A program made the translations under genes and the position numbers. Below are positions 1 through 12,539 of a stretch of 64,000 bases of DNA, in pieces. The notes beneath the pieces were generated by a model. It did not search any database and was not told the DNA's origin. It saw only the letters and a list, made by a program, of their open reading frames with translations. This DNA comes from Siphonodentalium dalli (lineage: Eukaryota > Mollusca > Scaphopoda > Gadilida > Siphonodentaliidae): NCBI GenBank assembly GCA_032622095.1, contig CP136062.1, positions 200,733,828 to 200,797,827 of the forward strand. The letters are read 5' to 3'. Positions within the stretch are counted from its first letter, which is position 1. Each line of letters starts with the position of its first letter.

Positions 1-1778
1 ATTCAGATTTGTTAAAATGAGGTCAACCTGTCAAGAAATGGCAGGCTATGGGGAGTTAACACTTTTGTGTCTAATAAAATCATTGAAATACCAAATTCAT
101 TAAAACATCTACCTTGGAACCACCTGACTGATTGGTCTGACATACATGTATTGTGTTTTGGGTCCATGGATAATTGGGCTTCAAACATGTTTAAATGGTT
201 TTAGAAAAAGGCGCTTGTGAGATTGGAAATTTCCAACAATTGAGAAAGTTTGAGGTGTCGGTTGTGAAATTCCAACCTAAGACTTGAGAGTCTGGATCCC
301 GGTCGGGAGGGGACTTGTTGAGCTGGAGGAGGGGGGTGATCAGTAGTGTACAGTTGGCAATTTCAAGGTGGATTTTTACCAAGCTACATACTTGAAGTCT
401 CTCTAGCCACATATCCTGTTTAAATCAACTTCTTTTAAAGTGATTATGAAAAGTGCTGACTCCAGAGTCCCAGTCTTATCAGTCTTTGCAGTCTGGTGAG
501 CGACCCCACAGTCATTGACTGTCTTGTTTATTGTAAGTATAGGTTATAACCTGCTTGGGTATCTGTACAAGAAATATGGACCAAGACGCGTTTATCGCAG
601 CGGTCTGTATTTCTTGTACAGATATTCAAGCGGGTTATGACATTTATAAACCGATTCACACCCCAAGACAAACAGAATTGTGCCGCATTCTATACGACGA
701 TTACCTATCGATTACCTATCAATTGCCATTCAATCAAAAGTTAATTGAATGGTTTGTGGTGTTACATTTTCCTGTTGAACAATTAGTCAAATGCTCGTTG
801 ACATTCGGATCACTTGCGTCAGCATTATTTATCAGCGTTGATATACAATTTTGTCTCCGAATTTGAAAATGTTTTTGTACTGACGACGTGTTTCTGGATA
901 AAACAGATTCTTCCTGGTGATAATAAACTGTTTCGGCTGTTAAGGTTATTTTTCGTCTTGTTGTCATAATGGAATTATTGTTCAGAATACAGGAGGCAAT
1001 CAATGTTCCGGTTGTGTTCAGACTCTGACGTGAAACTATTCCACATTGCATGAAGTGAGTGTGATGAAATATTGCTGGCATTCATGACAAAAGACTTAAT
1101 CAAACCTGCATATATTGCCTGAATGTTCGGCATACATGAATGTATATGTGAACAGTTTGTGGAATGTTCTCAATGTTATCATTCCAAAGATCATTGTGGA
1201 TGATACATTCCAAACAGATTTGGATTTCTTTCTGTTTACTTCCAATTACCTCGTCCCTCCCGGCAAACCAAAAAATATTCTTTCGAAAGTTTTGGGCCCC
1301 CACCGATGCAGCCCACCCCCTCTATGACCGCTACTGATGGTATGATCCGTGTTTAACTTCCCGAGTGACTGGTGCTATCATTATGGCGTATTGTTAGAAT
1401 TTCACACCTTCAGCTCCGATTTTTCAGCTTACTATCCATTAAATGTCAATTTCTGTATGATATTTAGCTCAATTCTATAGTTTGGCCCCGTCGAAATACA
1501 GATTCATACAAGAAATATTGTTCATCAATTTGAGCAATTTGATTGGCCTAGGGGTGTGAACGAGTTTATAAGTGATTATTACATGGCCGGATTCAATTTG
1601 ATAGGAAAGGTATCTGATCGAATAAAGCTGAATATTTATCCCTTTCTTTACTAGCAAGCCTGAAAATAGCGTGCCTGTCATTTGCAGAATGAGGTACCCA
1701 GAGGGTGAATTTAGTAATGCTATCCAGCACAGCGGGCTAGCATCACCAAATTCACCCTCTGGAGACCTCATTCTGCTT
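1..1778. repeat. tandem duplication, left copy (truncated by window edge)
   Basis: Positions 1-1778 are repeated almost base for base at 2901-4716. The first about 90 bases differ between copies by replaced sequence; the rest differs by scattered single changes and an extra 11-bp unit near 700-720 in this copy. Short open frames inside are not conserved as protein. No coding function seen. Confidence 0.95.
1684..1776. repeat. GCAGAATGAGG hairpin, copy 1
   Basis: A 93-bp imperfect palindrome. Arms contain CCAGAGGGTGAATTTAG and its complement CTAAATTCACCCTCTGG-like sequence, ends GCAGAATGAGG / CCTCATTCTGC. It forms the right edge of the duplicated unit. Confidence 0.85.
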
Positions 1779-2033
1779 TGTTTATAACTAAAATAATGTT
1801 ATGTATTGGCAAAACATGCAACAAGTCGAAAAAGGGGAATAACTCCACAAAAATAAAGTCGGACAGGCGTCATAATCGCAGGTGCACAGGTTCCCATGGT
1901 ACTGAATATCAGTGCCAAGATTAAAAAACATTGACCTAAAAATGTAGGAATAAAAGCTGGGACAAAATTATGCATGTTGCAAAATAATTCTAAGTAAAAA
2001 AATGGGGATAATTCCACCAAAATATAATGAATC

Positions 2034-2181
2034 GGTGTATCTCGAAAGTTTCAATCAATGGGTGGTGTTCCAGGATTGGTAATGATAGTAGCCTTTGCAT
2101 GAAGTCTGGTGTATCTCGGAAGTTTCAATCAATGGATGGTGTTCCAGGATTTTGTAATGATAGTAACCATTGCATGAAGTC
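2034..2181. repeat. two-unit tandem repeat, about 75 bp
   Basis: GGTGTATCTCG-AAGTTTCAATC and the following bases up to TGCATGAAGTC occur twice in direct order with a few substitutions. Confidence 0.85.
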
Positions 2182-2327
2182 ATTTTTATGGTTTTCGCTA
2201 TATTCCCATTATATTTTTCCACATCAAAATGGGCAGAATGTCAACTTCCCCACGCACGACATCATGATGTCATTCAGCAGTGAACAGGTTAATGTTCTAT
2301 TAAAATGTACTGGTATATGAATATATG

Positions 2328-2449
2328 GAATGACTGGAAGATCGATTGGGGTAATTGGTTTTGACTGGGAGAGTAATTATACAAAGTTTTGTTTAATTAC
2401 TCTGCTGGTCAAAATCCAATGACCCCCGATCGATCTTTCAGTCATTTCG
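2328..2449. repeat. inverted repeat with about 50-bp arms
   Basis: Arms GAATGACTGGAAGATCGATT and AATCGATC-like complement (GATCGATCTTTCAGTCATTTC) with the inner TTTTGACTGG / CTGGTCAAAA also paired. Probably a small MITE. Confidence 0.75.
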
Positions 2450-2900
2450 CATGTAAATTGCATTTATAATTACCACAAGTATTTGTTTCTGAAAAATTGG
2501 GGGGATTTCTCTCGAACAATTTGAAAAATTCTCCGAAACTTCTGCCTAATGGTGTACTGTCTGAGTTTGCAGCAAATCAAACACAGATCCATGACAAGGT
2601 GTTCAGTATTTTCACATGCGTCGACCCACTTCTGTCAACATGTGTATCTGCTTATGGCGTGGCAAGACAAAACGTCTTACCAATGTGTTCTAGACTGATT
2701 TCTCTTTTTGGATAAATGTGGACTTTCGATTAAGGAATTTGGTAAAACGGTCAGTTTTTTAGTTCACCGGAGACTTCTATAGTCATCACTCCTCGTCCGT
2801 GGTCCGTCCGTCCGTCAACTTTTTAAAAAAACATCTTCTCCTCTGAAACCATCATACCGAATTGGTTCATATTTGGTGTGGATGTTCCCTAGGTGACTCT

Positions 2901-4716
2901 CATTCAGATTTGTTCAAATGAGGTCACTGGGTCACTAGTTGCGAAACCAGGGCCATAACTCTATTCCTCCATAGTAATTCTTACAACAACTTCTTGTCCA
3001 TAACCATTGTGCCGATTTAGGAAAAATCATTGAAATACCAAATTCATTAAAACATCTACCTTGGAACCACCTGACTGATTGGTCTGACATACATGCATTG
3101 TGTTTTGGGTCCATGGATAATTGGGCTTCAAACATGTTTAAATGGTTTTAGAAAAAGGCGCTTGTGAGATTGGAAATTTCCAACAATTGAGAAAGTTTGA
3201 GGTGTCGGTTGTGAAATTCCAACCTAAGACTTGAGAGTCTGGATCCCGGTCGGGAGGGGACTTGTTGAGCTGGAGGAGGGGGGTGATCAGTAGTGTACAG
3301 TTGGCAATTTCAAGGTGGATTTTTACCAAGCTACATACTTGAAGTCTCTCTAGCCACATATATCCTGTTTAAATCAACTTCTTTTAAAGTGATTATGAAA
3401 AGTGCTGACTCCAGAGTCCCAGTCTTATCAGTCTTTGCAGTCTGGTGAGCGACCCCACAGTCATTGACTGTCTTGTTTATTGTAAGTATAGGTTATAACC
3501 TGCTTGGGTATCTGTACAAGAAATATGGACCAAGACGCGTTTAGCGCAGCGGTCTGTATTTCTTGTACAGATATTCAAGCGGGTTATGACATTTATAAAC
3601 CGATTCACACCCCAAGACAAACAGAATTGTGCCACATTCTATACGACGATTACCTATCAATTGCCATTCAATCAAAAGTTAATTGAATGGTTTGTGGTGT
3701 TACATTTTCCTGTTGAACAATTAGTCAAATGCTCGTTGACATTCGGATCACTTGCGTCAGCATTATTTATCAGCGTTGATATACAATTTTGTCTCCGAAT
3801 TTGAAAATGTTTTTGTACTGACGACGTGTTTCTGGATAAAACAGATTCTTCCTGGTGATAATAAACTGTTTTGGCTGTTAAGGTTATTTTTCGTCTTGTT
3901 GTCATAATGGAATTATTGTTCAGAATACAGGAGGCAATCAATGTTCCGGTTGTGTTCAGACTCTGACGTGAAACTATTCCACATTGCATGAAGTGAGTGT
4001 GATGAAATATTGCTGGCATTCATGACAAAAGACTTAATCAAACCTGCATATATTGCCTGAATGTTCGGCATACATGAATGTATATGTGAACAGTTTGTGG
4101 AATGTTCTCAATGTTATCATTCCAAAGATCATTGTGGATGATACATTCCAAACAGATTTGGATTTCTTTCTGTTTACTTCCAATTACCTCGTCCCTCCCG
4201 GCAAACCAAAAAATATTCATTCGAAAGTTTTGGGCCCCCACCGATGCAGCCCACCCCCTCTATGACCGCTACTGATGGTATGATCCGTGTTTAACTTCCC
4301 GAGTGACTGGTGCTATCATTATGGCGTATTGTTAGAATTTCACACCTTCAGCTCCGATTTTTCAGCTTACTATCCATTTAATGTCAATTTCTGTATGATA
4401 TTTAGCTCAATTCTATAGTTTGGCCCCGTCGAAATACAGATTCATACAAGAAATATTGTTCATCAATTTGAGCAATTTGATTGGCCTAGGGGTGTGAACG
4501 AGTTTATAAGTGATTATTACATGGCCGGATTCAATTTGATAGGAAAGGTATCTGATCGAATAAAGCTGAATATTTATCCCTTTCTTTACTAGCAAGCCTG
4601 CAAATAGCGTGCCTGTCATTTGCAGAATGAGGTACCCAGAGGGTGAATTTAGTAATGCTATCCAGCACAGCGGGCTAGCATCACCAAATTCACCCTCTGG
4701 AGACCTCATTCTGCTT
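2901..4716. repeat. tandem duplication, right copy
   Basis: Second copy of the left-edge repeat, offset 2938-2947 bp. It ends exactly at the GCAGAAT...ATTCTGC hairpin, as the first copy does, then flanking sequence diverges at once. Confidence 0.95.
4622..4714. repeat. GCAGAATGAGG hairpin, copy 2
   Basis: Near-identical to the copy at 1684-1776 and likewise at the edge of the duplicated unit. Confidence 0.85.
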
Positions 4717-4913
4717 ACGCCTCATCTTCTGGGAAGTATCTACAGTATCAAATTAACATTGTGTTTTTAGTTTTCCCTTCTGGGAAGTTTCTATATCCCC
4801 TAATTTGGAGCAGATAAAATGCATAATCAAGGTGCCCAATGGGTGAACATCATCAACTTCAACTGGGGAACTTCAATCTGATCCTAGGTCTACCATAGCA
4901 GTTGAGGGTCTAA

Positions 4914-5008
4914 GCAGAATGAGGTTCCCAGAGGGTGAATTTAGTGATGCTAGCCTGCTGCGCGGGATAGCGTCACTAAATTCACCCTCTGGGGACCTAC
5001 TTATTCAT
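4914..5008. repeat. GCAGAATGAGG hairpin, copy 3 (solo)
   Basis: A third, more diverged copy, 200 bp to the right and without the rest of the duplicated unit. The right arm ends early (GGGGACCTACTTATTC). This shows the hairpin moves or spreads independently. Confidence 0.8.
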
Positions 5009-5079
5009 AACTGGGAATTGGAGCATAGGAGCCATTGTATCTTGAAGTTTGATAGTGTATTATGTTCCATGACTGTTAA

Positions 5080-5471
5080 CCCTTTACCCAACAAAACGGC
5101 CAAAACCGGCCAAATAAAGCTTCAACAGCCTAAAATATCTTGGGTCTGTCTCAATAGAACCATACAAATATGGATATCATTGGAACCGGCTCCTTGACCA
5201 CATTGTGATAGTTACAGTTATGCCCTGTGCCAATGCATTCTCTTATATATGCGAGTCGACCATAGGTCGCCTCGCATATATAAGAGAATGCATTGGCCTA
5301 AAAAACATCTTTTTTTAACACTTTTTACCATTTTTTCTTACATTCTTTAACAATTTTATAATTTTTAATGTGTTAAGCCAATGCATTCTCTTATATATGC
5401 GAGGCGACCTATGGTCGACTCGCATATATAAGAGAATGCATTGGCACAGGGCCGTTCTGTTGGGTAAAGGG
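5080..5471. mobile_element. piggyBac-like hairpin MITE, copy 1
   Basis: Terminal inverted repeats CCCTTTACCCAACA with TTAA on the left; the right flank is TTGG, a decayed target. Inside are two about 80-bp palindromes starting CCAATGCATTCTCTTATATA, separated by a T-rich linker. CCC termini and TTAA targets are the piggyBac signature. No transposase. Confidence 0.75.
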
Positions 5472-7380
5472 TTGGTAATAGCCTGCAACAGAGTCAGTTG
5501 TAGGGTTATCATGTTCCCATTATATTTTTCGGCTGGAAAAGGTCCATAACTTCAAAGGCCCAGCACATGTCATGACATTATTTAGCAGTGAAGAGTTTAA
5601 AGTCGCTGTTTAATAGTTATGTAATTTTTTTTTACATTATTTGTTTAACGATCCGAGCACACCATACGTAGATCAAAATTAGACTATTTCATAGTGTGTT
5701 TCTGAAATAAAAATTTAGTATATATAGCACTGGTATTTTATTCTTGAATGCAGATTATCTTGGGACCTATCTTCCATCTTATATCTCATGAATATTATTA
5801 TACCCCACCATCAGTTCCCTGGAATCAGCATGTTCATTAGTCCGTCCGTTGATGCAGTTTTATTTTATTGAAACTTGGCAGATATTTATTAGAATGGGAA
5901 CCTGTGATTGTAAGATTAGGCCAACTTATTTTTGAAAAGTTATCATTTTTAGACCAATAAAGGTTTTTTGCAATATACATGTACATAATTTTTGGGATAA
6001 GCAGGATTAAGGGGAATTTTCTGATATTTAGTGACCAGAAATTTGGTATATAGTTTATTTTGATAACAAAGAAATTTACAACAAATAAAACAATAAAAGA
6101 AACAAATTAACCAATAGAATAGACCAGTATTTTTTATGTGAATTTAATAACCATAAAACATTGTTGAGATTTTGTTCTCATCTGGTGTTCATTTCTACAG
6201 TCTGTTATTGAATGTTTATAAAAAATGTTGGGTATCATACTAAAAATAGACTATTGTCAGGGTTTCTGCTTGGGGGGCCAATGGGTCTCTTTCCATGCGC
6301 ACCACATTTCTTCCAGACTCATTCCAGTGGGATGAAAAGATATTCGCCACCATTCCCATGTTGTGTATATACTAAAAATGGTGAGAACAATTATTTTACT
6401 TGCAGATTCATCTTGATGTATGCGCTGCAAAACAGCTACCTACCATATTAATTTCAAGTAGTGCCATGGAAGACAAAACCTATATTTGCTAAAATAAACA
6501 AATGATTACGATTCCTTGACTTTATATACCTTAAAATGGGCTGAATAAGGATAGATTCTCTTCTGAATTTTTTCTTTTAATACATGAGCATTTATAACTT
6601 CAATGTTGTGTCCATGGGTAAAGACTACATGGGGTGTGTTTGACTTTATGATTACTTTTTTTTTTTAAATTCAGTTATTAATGACTGCCCCTGTTCGCCT
6701 CTACAACAGGTGAATTATGAATATGGATAGCCATTAGCTCATGTCTAATATCTCTATTGTACTCTGTATTGGGGATAATAGGGATTACTGTTTTAAGAAA
6801 TAAATTTATAGAACTTTTATGTTAATGGTACAAAATCTGATTTGATGGTCCCCATATCATCCAATTACAACAACGGAATTTCACCAAAAGCCGATTTAGT
6901 TATCCAAAAGAGTGTACATACTACCAATAAATACACACTACGATACGAAGCACAGTGTCATATTTGCCGAAAAAGTCCTGTAGTAAGATTTTTCTTGACG
7001 GTTTCTACGATGAGCTTGTGTGGTTTTCATCTTCCATATATGGTGATGCCCATAGTTTTAGTGGAATTCCTCATCACATGTCATCACAAATGTAAACAAA
7101 CATATTTCCACATGTAACTGGCATTCTGTTATATAACATGTCTATTTGTATGACTAAAACATGCTTACCAATTCATAAATAAAAGAATATGTTATGTATC
7201 TAAGTCAACTATCAAAAGTTACCGTATTTGTTGTTGTTGACATTACTTTTCGTTGTGTTATATTCCAAAGTAATTTGCAATAGCATTGATCTCAAATCTT
7301 GTTCAGTGCTTGGAAACTTCATGCCCGACACAACATTAGTAGGAAATTTTATACCACATATAGGCTGAAATCATTCTCAA
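5472..7380. other. no gene seen; one dispersed repeat
   Basis: The stretch 5810-5960 (with GTCCGTCCGTTG and AAACTTGGCAGATATTTATT) is related to 17310-17460. The rest is AT-rich sequence without recognisable exon or element; part may be 3' UTR of the channel gene. Confidence 0.5.
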
Positions 7381-7640
7381 TGTTTGATTTTCCAACCAGT
7401 AATTAGGGAGAATATGTCGTATATAGACCAACAACAGCATTTGTTTTTACTTTTTGTCAAATAGTGGTCTGACATCGCCATTAGTTGAAACTTTTCCAAC
7501 CTTAGGTAGGTATCAGGTTGGACATTTCCGAAAGTTGGAAAGATTAATTGAGGTACCAGTTAGAAAAATCCAATCCATGTGGGGTGCAATTAATATTTCG
7601 TGAACATGGGTGTTTGCTCTGGTTCAAAAGGGGGGTTTTG
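7380..7640. repeat. dispersed repeat, copy A
   Basis: Similar over about 250 bp to 12905-13180: shared GTTTGATTTTCCAACCAGTA, AGACCAACA, CAGGTTGGACATTTC, GTATTTCG-type segments in the same order. Confidence 0.75.
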
Positions 7641-7862
7641 TATTTTAAAATGGCATGGTGTGCACCCCCCAAACAAAGTATCTCTGCAACTCATCCATGT
7701 TATTGGAGTTCCATTCCCCAAACCCATAGGGATTGTAGGGGTATTGTAGTCGTATTGATTGGCTCTGCTGGAGTTTCGTGCACAAATATTGTGTTCATTA
7801 ATATGTGTGAAGATCTGATTCTGCTTGTAGGAGTTCATAGAATATGATCACTGAAAATATGC

Positions 7863-8316
7863 TTATAACTGTGTTTCTCTGTCAACTTTGCCGTCAGAGA
7901 TTTGGGATGAAGATAATTCTCGGCTGATGATTTCTTCTAATAAATCAATCGTCTCATCACCTTTAATACTGTCTGACTGACTCAGTTTCACGAGAGGCAG
8001 AACTTTCGCAGTCGGTTTCGCATGAATGATTTTGTCATCTGACCAAAAGTCGGGTTTAGGAGAGATAATCCCATCTGGTTTGTAATGTATCTCTGCATTA
8101 CAAATAAACTGATTTTGCTTCGATGAATTTTTGTTGTTTGGCGTTTCATGATTACTGATGGGTGAATCGACTGTTATTTCAATTGAATTCTTTCTAAAGT
8201 TGTCTTTTATACACGACACCGGCGTGACTGTTTGCACAGGCTTTTGTGAGACTTTGAGCACCTCTGGTGCTTCAGAATGCTGCGGACTTGGAACATTCTT
8301 AGGGTCTGTACAGGTC
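7863..8316 (-). CDS. CNG channel last exon (C-terminus and stop)
   Basis: From acceptor TTTTGCAG, completes a glycine and encodes TCTDPKNVPSPQHSEAPEVL and about 130 further residues rich in Ser, Lys, Pro and Asp, ending KVDRETQL and a TAA at 7863-7865. No known domain is seen; it reads as a disordered tail. The 3' UTR continues below 7863; I found no convincing polyadenylation signal close to the stop. Confidence 0.78.
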
Positions 8317-8659
8317 CTGCAAAAGTCAAGGAAAATGATTCAATTTCCAGGCCTGGAATTCATGAAAATAACTTATTTGTTTGGAGAGTCATGGAAAACA
8401 GCATTTTTAATTAGCAGAAATTTGCCTTGGATAAACATTTCTAAACCAACAATTTGGATTTGCATATTGGTATGCTTTTACATATATCAACTTGAGTTTG
8501 CAATTCAAATTTGGTCCAGTATCATCCACATCAACATTCAGGAATTTGTTATGTCTGGTTTAAAACTATTGATTTGTGTAAAAGTATTTTCCATCTAGTT
8601 GTTGTTGCAGTAATTGACATTCTAAAATCAATTTATGTTGTTTGCATCCATTCTGTATA

Positions 8660-9320
8660 TTTATAATAATAATAATAATAATAATATTTATATAGCGCCT
8701 ATCCCCCGCAAGGGGCCCTAAGCGCTTTACACATTATATAAATACACAAGAAATGCACATGGAAAATAATCAATAGATATGTGGAATTATATATAATCAG
8801 ATTTTGTTAGTTTTCTTTGTGTCGGGGTAGCGTCGTCGGAATATGTGAGTTTTTAAAGCAGATCGAAAATCGGTTAGCAAGCAAGATTGTCGCATTTCAT
8901 TTGGTAGAGAGTTCCAAATGTCGGGACAGGCTACAGAGAAAGCTCTGTCGCCGACGGTCAAAAGATTTGCACCTTGAGGGCAGAGAAGGGACGATTCACC
9001 AGAACGAAGTGTTCGCCGGGGAGTGTATGGATATATCAGACTGTTAATATATTCGGGAAGGGATTCAGAGACAAACATCCGACGGAAACCAAATGTTGCT
9101 ATTTTGAATTGTATCCGATCTTTGATAGGTAGCCAGTGAAGGTCGGCGTGCATGGTTGTTACCCTACAGCCTTTCCTTCTTCGGAGTACATGCAATTCTG
9201 GCGGCGGTGTCCTGCAAGCGTTGAAGTCTGTTGATTTGCGAATCGGGGAGCCGGAATAATAATATGTTACAGTAGTCTAGACGACTCATAACAAACGAAG
9301 CAACAACTGATAGATCAAAC
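8660..9320 (-). pseudogene. 5'-truncated LINE (non-LTR retrotransposon) fragment
   Basis: On the minus strand the frame reads SRLDYCNILLFRLPDSQINR, then after a stop/frameshift DLHWLPIKDRIQFKIATFGF, and ends with GDRAFSVACPDIWNSLPNEM and FRSALKTHIF. This is the C-terminal end of a reverse transcriptase of the CR1/L2/I group. The 3' end at 8663-8690 is a TAA/ATT microsatellite tail after AAGCGCTTTACAC-like 3' UTR. It lies in the last intron of the channel gene and is a dead copy. Confidence 0.85.
8663..8685. repeat. TAA microsatellite, tail of the LINE
   Basis: Uninterrupted AATAAT units, the usual simple-repeat tail of this LINE group. Confidence 0.85.
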
Positions 9321-9512
9321 CAAGTATTTCAATTATATTCTGCCTATTTTAATAAATAAGGAAACAAGTTGAGTGTTAGGATTTGATGTTACACCGTGTA
9401 TACAAGTTCCACAGCATGAATGCATATATGAGTATAAATATTTGGCCATGGAAATATGCAAATTGGCCAAGGAGAAGTCATGGCATTTCATTTTTTTTAA
9501 ATATGTACATAC

Positions 9513-9723
9513 CCTGCATTGTTGAGTGATGCCGCCCCCGGACTTGGCGTCTTTCTTTCTTTAGCACTGTTCTCTCTATCATTAATGCTAACAACATCCT
9601 CATGACTACTTAAGGAGAACACACTCTCCTCTCTTATATCTTCCATCCTTCCGAGATTCATCACCTCCTCTATCTCTTCATCAGTGACAGATAATGTCCT
9701 CAGCTCATCATCCATTTCTTTCT
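9513..9723 (-). CDS. CNG channel exon 15 (acidic tail)
   Basis: Starts by completing a glutamate codon: EKEMDDELRTLSVTDEEIEE, then VMNLGRMEDIREESVFSLSS and onwards to SPGAASLNNAG. It is very acidic and serine-rich. Acceptor TTACAG, donor GTATGT, exit phase 2. The intron upstream, 18833-9724, is the longest inside the gene at 9.1 kb. The tail length is not conserved in the family, so support is splice phase and coding character. Confidence 0.75.
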
Positions 9724-9999
9724 CTGTAACAAGTTTAAAGAAACATATAATCATCAAGCCACATATTAAAGGGGCATACGGCACACACAGAGGGTTAATG
9801 TCAAAAATCATAAAAGTTTGTTACAGTGCCAGCCATTTTATCAACAAAGTTGAGCAAATTCTGATAAAATCATGAAGATCTACATTAAAAAAGGTTGGAT
9901 AAATGACAAATATTCCAGAAGGCACAGATTTTCACTGTAACAGTGAATTTTTTACATAACAATGGTTTCAACATGTGAAATCTCATCATTTGAGAACTA

Positions 10000-10081
10000 C
10001 AGTAAAGCCCTAAATAATCGACTCTTTAACCACAGCATAATTCTGCTGTGGTTAAGGAGTCAATTATTTAGGGCAATACTG
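10000..10081. mobile_element. TA-flanked palindrome, short form, copy 1
   Basis: Ends CAGTAAAGCCCTAAATAATC with TA on both sides; 82 bp, only the outer arms of the family are present. CAGT...ACTG ends with TA targets suggest a Tc1/mariner-type MITE. Confidence 0.8.
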
Positions 10082-10189
10082 TACCAATAATAAAAATAAG
10101 AACAAAATCTATCTAATTTCCATGGTCTTCTTAGTGATGATGGTTTACAGGTATTTTTAATTTTTAACATTTACCTACTGCGAGTCCCT

Positions 10190-10320
10190 TTAACCCTTTG
10201 AGTGCCAGGTCCGATTTTTTTATCAACCCATATACCCTGTGCCAATGCATTCTCTTATATATGCGAGTCGACCATAGGTCGCCTCGCATATATAAGAGAA
10301 TGCATTGGCCTAACAATTTA
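10190..10320. repeat. shared hairpin, partial element
   Basis: One complete CCAATGCATTCTCTTATATA palindrome preceded by TTTAACCCTTTGAGTGCCAG, which may be the end of another TTAA-type element. The other half is missing. Confidence 0.65.
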
Positions 10321-11595
10321 TTTATTTTTTTTACAATTTTTTACAATTTTAATAATTTATTCTTATATTCTTTAACAGACTTATTTTGTAGGTTTAAACC
10401 ATGTCGTTTCTTGACAAAACTAAATGACTTGTAAATTCGGCTAGACCAAAAAAACCTTGGGTCACTTGGAGAAATTAATTTTCTGAGTCTGGCCGTGCTA
10501 ATTGTTAGATCACTAGCTAGCTTGCTACTAGAACATGTTCTTATTATTCACCCTTTCCTAATAACTGCGGTCTGAATGCTAATGTGCCAAAGTGAACCAC
10601 AAGCAAATTTTCCAAAAATGTCAGCTCAGTTCTTGGATCTGATAAGGCCATAAAATAATTACCTAGATTATCATCAACTCCCCCCTGCATATTTCGGCCT
10701 GCCCAAATTATTTTGTTTTTGTTATGTACTCATGATCTCCCACCCCAACCATAGTCTAATATAGCCTAGGCATGTTTGTGTAGAAATTAACCTTGCAAAT
10801 GTCAGTGTTGTCTGTGTTATGCTAAAATATGTTTTAAACACTTTTTAAATCGCCACTTAAATTCCAAATACAGAGATCTCGAAAATATAGCCTTCAGTTG
10901 AATTTAAAGGGGCACTTTGATTATTGCGACATAACGAAGAAGCGGGCCCCGTTGGTTCAGAGTGCCCGGATGAAGATAATTAATCGAGTGTGCTTCTCAC
11001 AGTACGAGCTAACTGCATGGCCTCCTATAGCCTGATACCGGAGTACGCTGTGTATGTCTCTTTGGAAAGCAGACGAAATTCCTAAACGATGTACATCTGT
11101 TAGTAATTTCGTCGGCTTTTCTAAGATAGGCTATTTGGCCATGCGTTTGTCACAACAGACCTGTTTCTTACGTGCATGCATAATTCGTGTTTATTGATAG
11201 TAATGATGAAAAGAGTAACGGCTTGTATTAATCGAATAATATAAATGAAGTTAGTTTGCCGCGTATCGTAATCAGGATGGACTTTATTTTACCTATAGAC
11301 CATTTTACAGATAACCATTTTGACTGTTGCATTGTGGGCCAGAAAGTATCCAAATAAAGCCACGTGCTTTACGGTCGCATGCATTTACTATGGGGCATTT
11401 AGGGTGGGTCTATACAACTAATTATAACTTTGGTATCTGTCATAGTTTACGCGATAAATTTTAAACATATATCAGGGACATGTACCCCTTCTAGAATGTT
11501 CAAAAACATTTCCAGTTGCTTGTCGTATTTTAAATGATTTTATGCGATGAAATAATGCGAAAATTTAGAAAATTGCACTATAATTTCTCAATACT
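10321..11595. other. intron sequence, nothing recognised
   Basis: No exon, no clear element. A short inverted pair GAAATTCCTAAACGATG / TAGTAATTTCGTC lies near 11080-11115. Confidence 0.4.
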
Positions 11596-12509
11596 TTGCG
11601 GTTTTAGTAAACGCCTGATAAAAGTATTTCTATTGGGAATTTTTACACCAAATTTTCAGAGAATATAGAGTAAACACAGTACTATCGGAATATCGTAAAG
11701 GAGTTCTGTGCATTTGGGATTGATTAACCCTCAGACTGCCGAAGCTGTCGTCAATAAATTCGCTTTTTCGTGTTCGACGAAAATGAAACTTGTCTGTTTA
11801 AAGGTCCCATTTCGTGTCGAATGGTGAATTTGGCTGCAACAACACCCGTGACGTTTTACTTCAACTTTCAAAAGAGGAAGTTTGAACACATTTTGTATTG
11901 TTTTTTTTTTTTTGCCTAGAACAATATTCAATGATTGCGTCCATTAAAAACCTTCTTGCGCAAAAGCGCCGCTACACGATAAAGAGCGTTTTCATTTACA
12001 ATCGTTTTTACTCGTTTTCAAAACTGATGTATATTGTTTTGTGAATGCTCATTGGTCACGCTATTTATTTTACGTATTTTTTTCTGTTGTATTTGAACAT
12101 TTGTTACACAGGCTTCGCGATTATTAACTTCAACTGATAAGCGCCGACTGCGCAACGTATGCGCTCAACAGTTTGTCTCAAATAAATTGTTATAAAAACA
12201 CAGGTTTATGGCCGCGGACATAAGCCGATTAAGTGTGATGTAATTTATCCATGAACTTGACAACTGGAGATTATATCACCATTCGACACGAAAATTGGAC
12301 CTTTAAACAGACAAGTTTCATTTTCGTCGAACGCGAAAAAACGAATTTATTGACGGCAGCTTCGGCAGTCTGAGGGTTAATCAATCCCAAATGCACAGAA
12401 CTCCTTTGCGATATTCCGATAGTACTGTGTTTACTCTATATTCTCTGAAAATTTGGTGTAAAATTTCCCAATAGAACGACTTTTATCAGGCGTTTACTAA
12501 AACCGCAAA
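11596..12509. mobile_element. large inverted-repeat element, about 230-bp arms
   Basis: Arms 11596-11828 and 12277-12509 pair along almost their full length (TTTGCGGTTTTAGTAAACGC at one tip, its complement at the other). Inside the arms TTAACCCTCAGACTGCCGAA faces its complement, as if a TTAA-type MITE end is nested. The 450-bp loop has no gene. The termini and target duplication are not certain. Confidence 0.8.
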
Positions 12510-12539
12510 CTTATTCCCTTCCCTATATATTCCTAATTT

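Larger units (their letters stand above)
1779..2900. other. spacer between duplicated copies, no gene seen
   Basis: Holds a two-unit tandem repeat (2034-2181), an inverted repeat (2328-2449), and a stretch with GTCCGTCCGTC near 2810 that resembles dispersed repeats of mollusc genomes. No exon is recognisable. Confidence 0.6.

Noticed and set aside
555-1081. Open frames in the left-edge duplication, conserved between both copies
   Set aside because: Conservation follows from recent DNA duplication; frames on both strands are equally conserved, composition is not coding-like, and no domain is recognisable.
1684-5008. CRISPR-like spaced repeats
   Set aside because: Three dispersed hairpins in a eukaryotic context with irregular spacing; no cas genes and no regular spacers.
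5315-5512. Repeated frames containing QCILLYMRVDHRSPRIYKRM-like peptide, found at many loci
   Set aside because: They are translations of the palindromic hairpin module in several MITE copies, on either strand.
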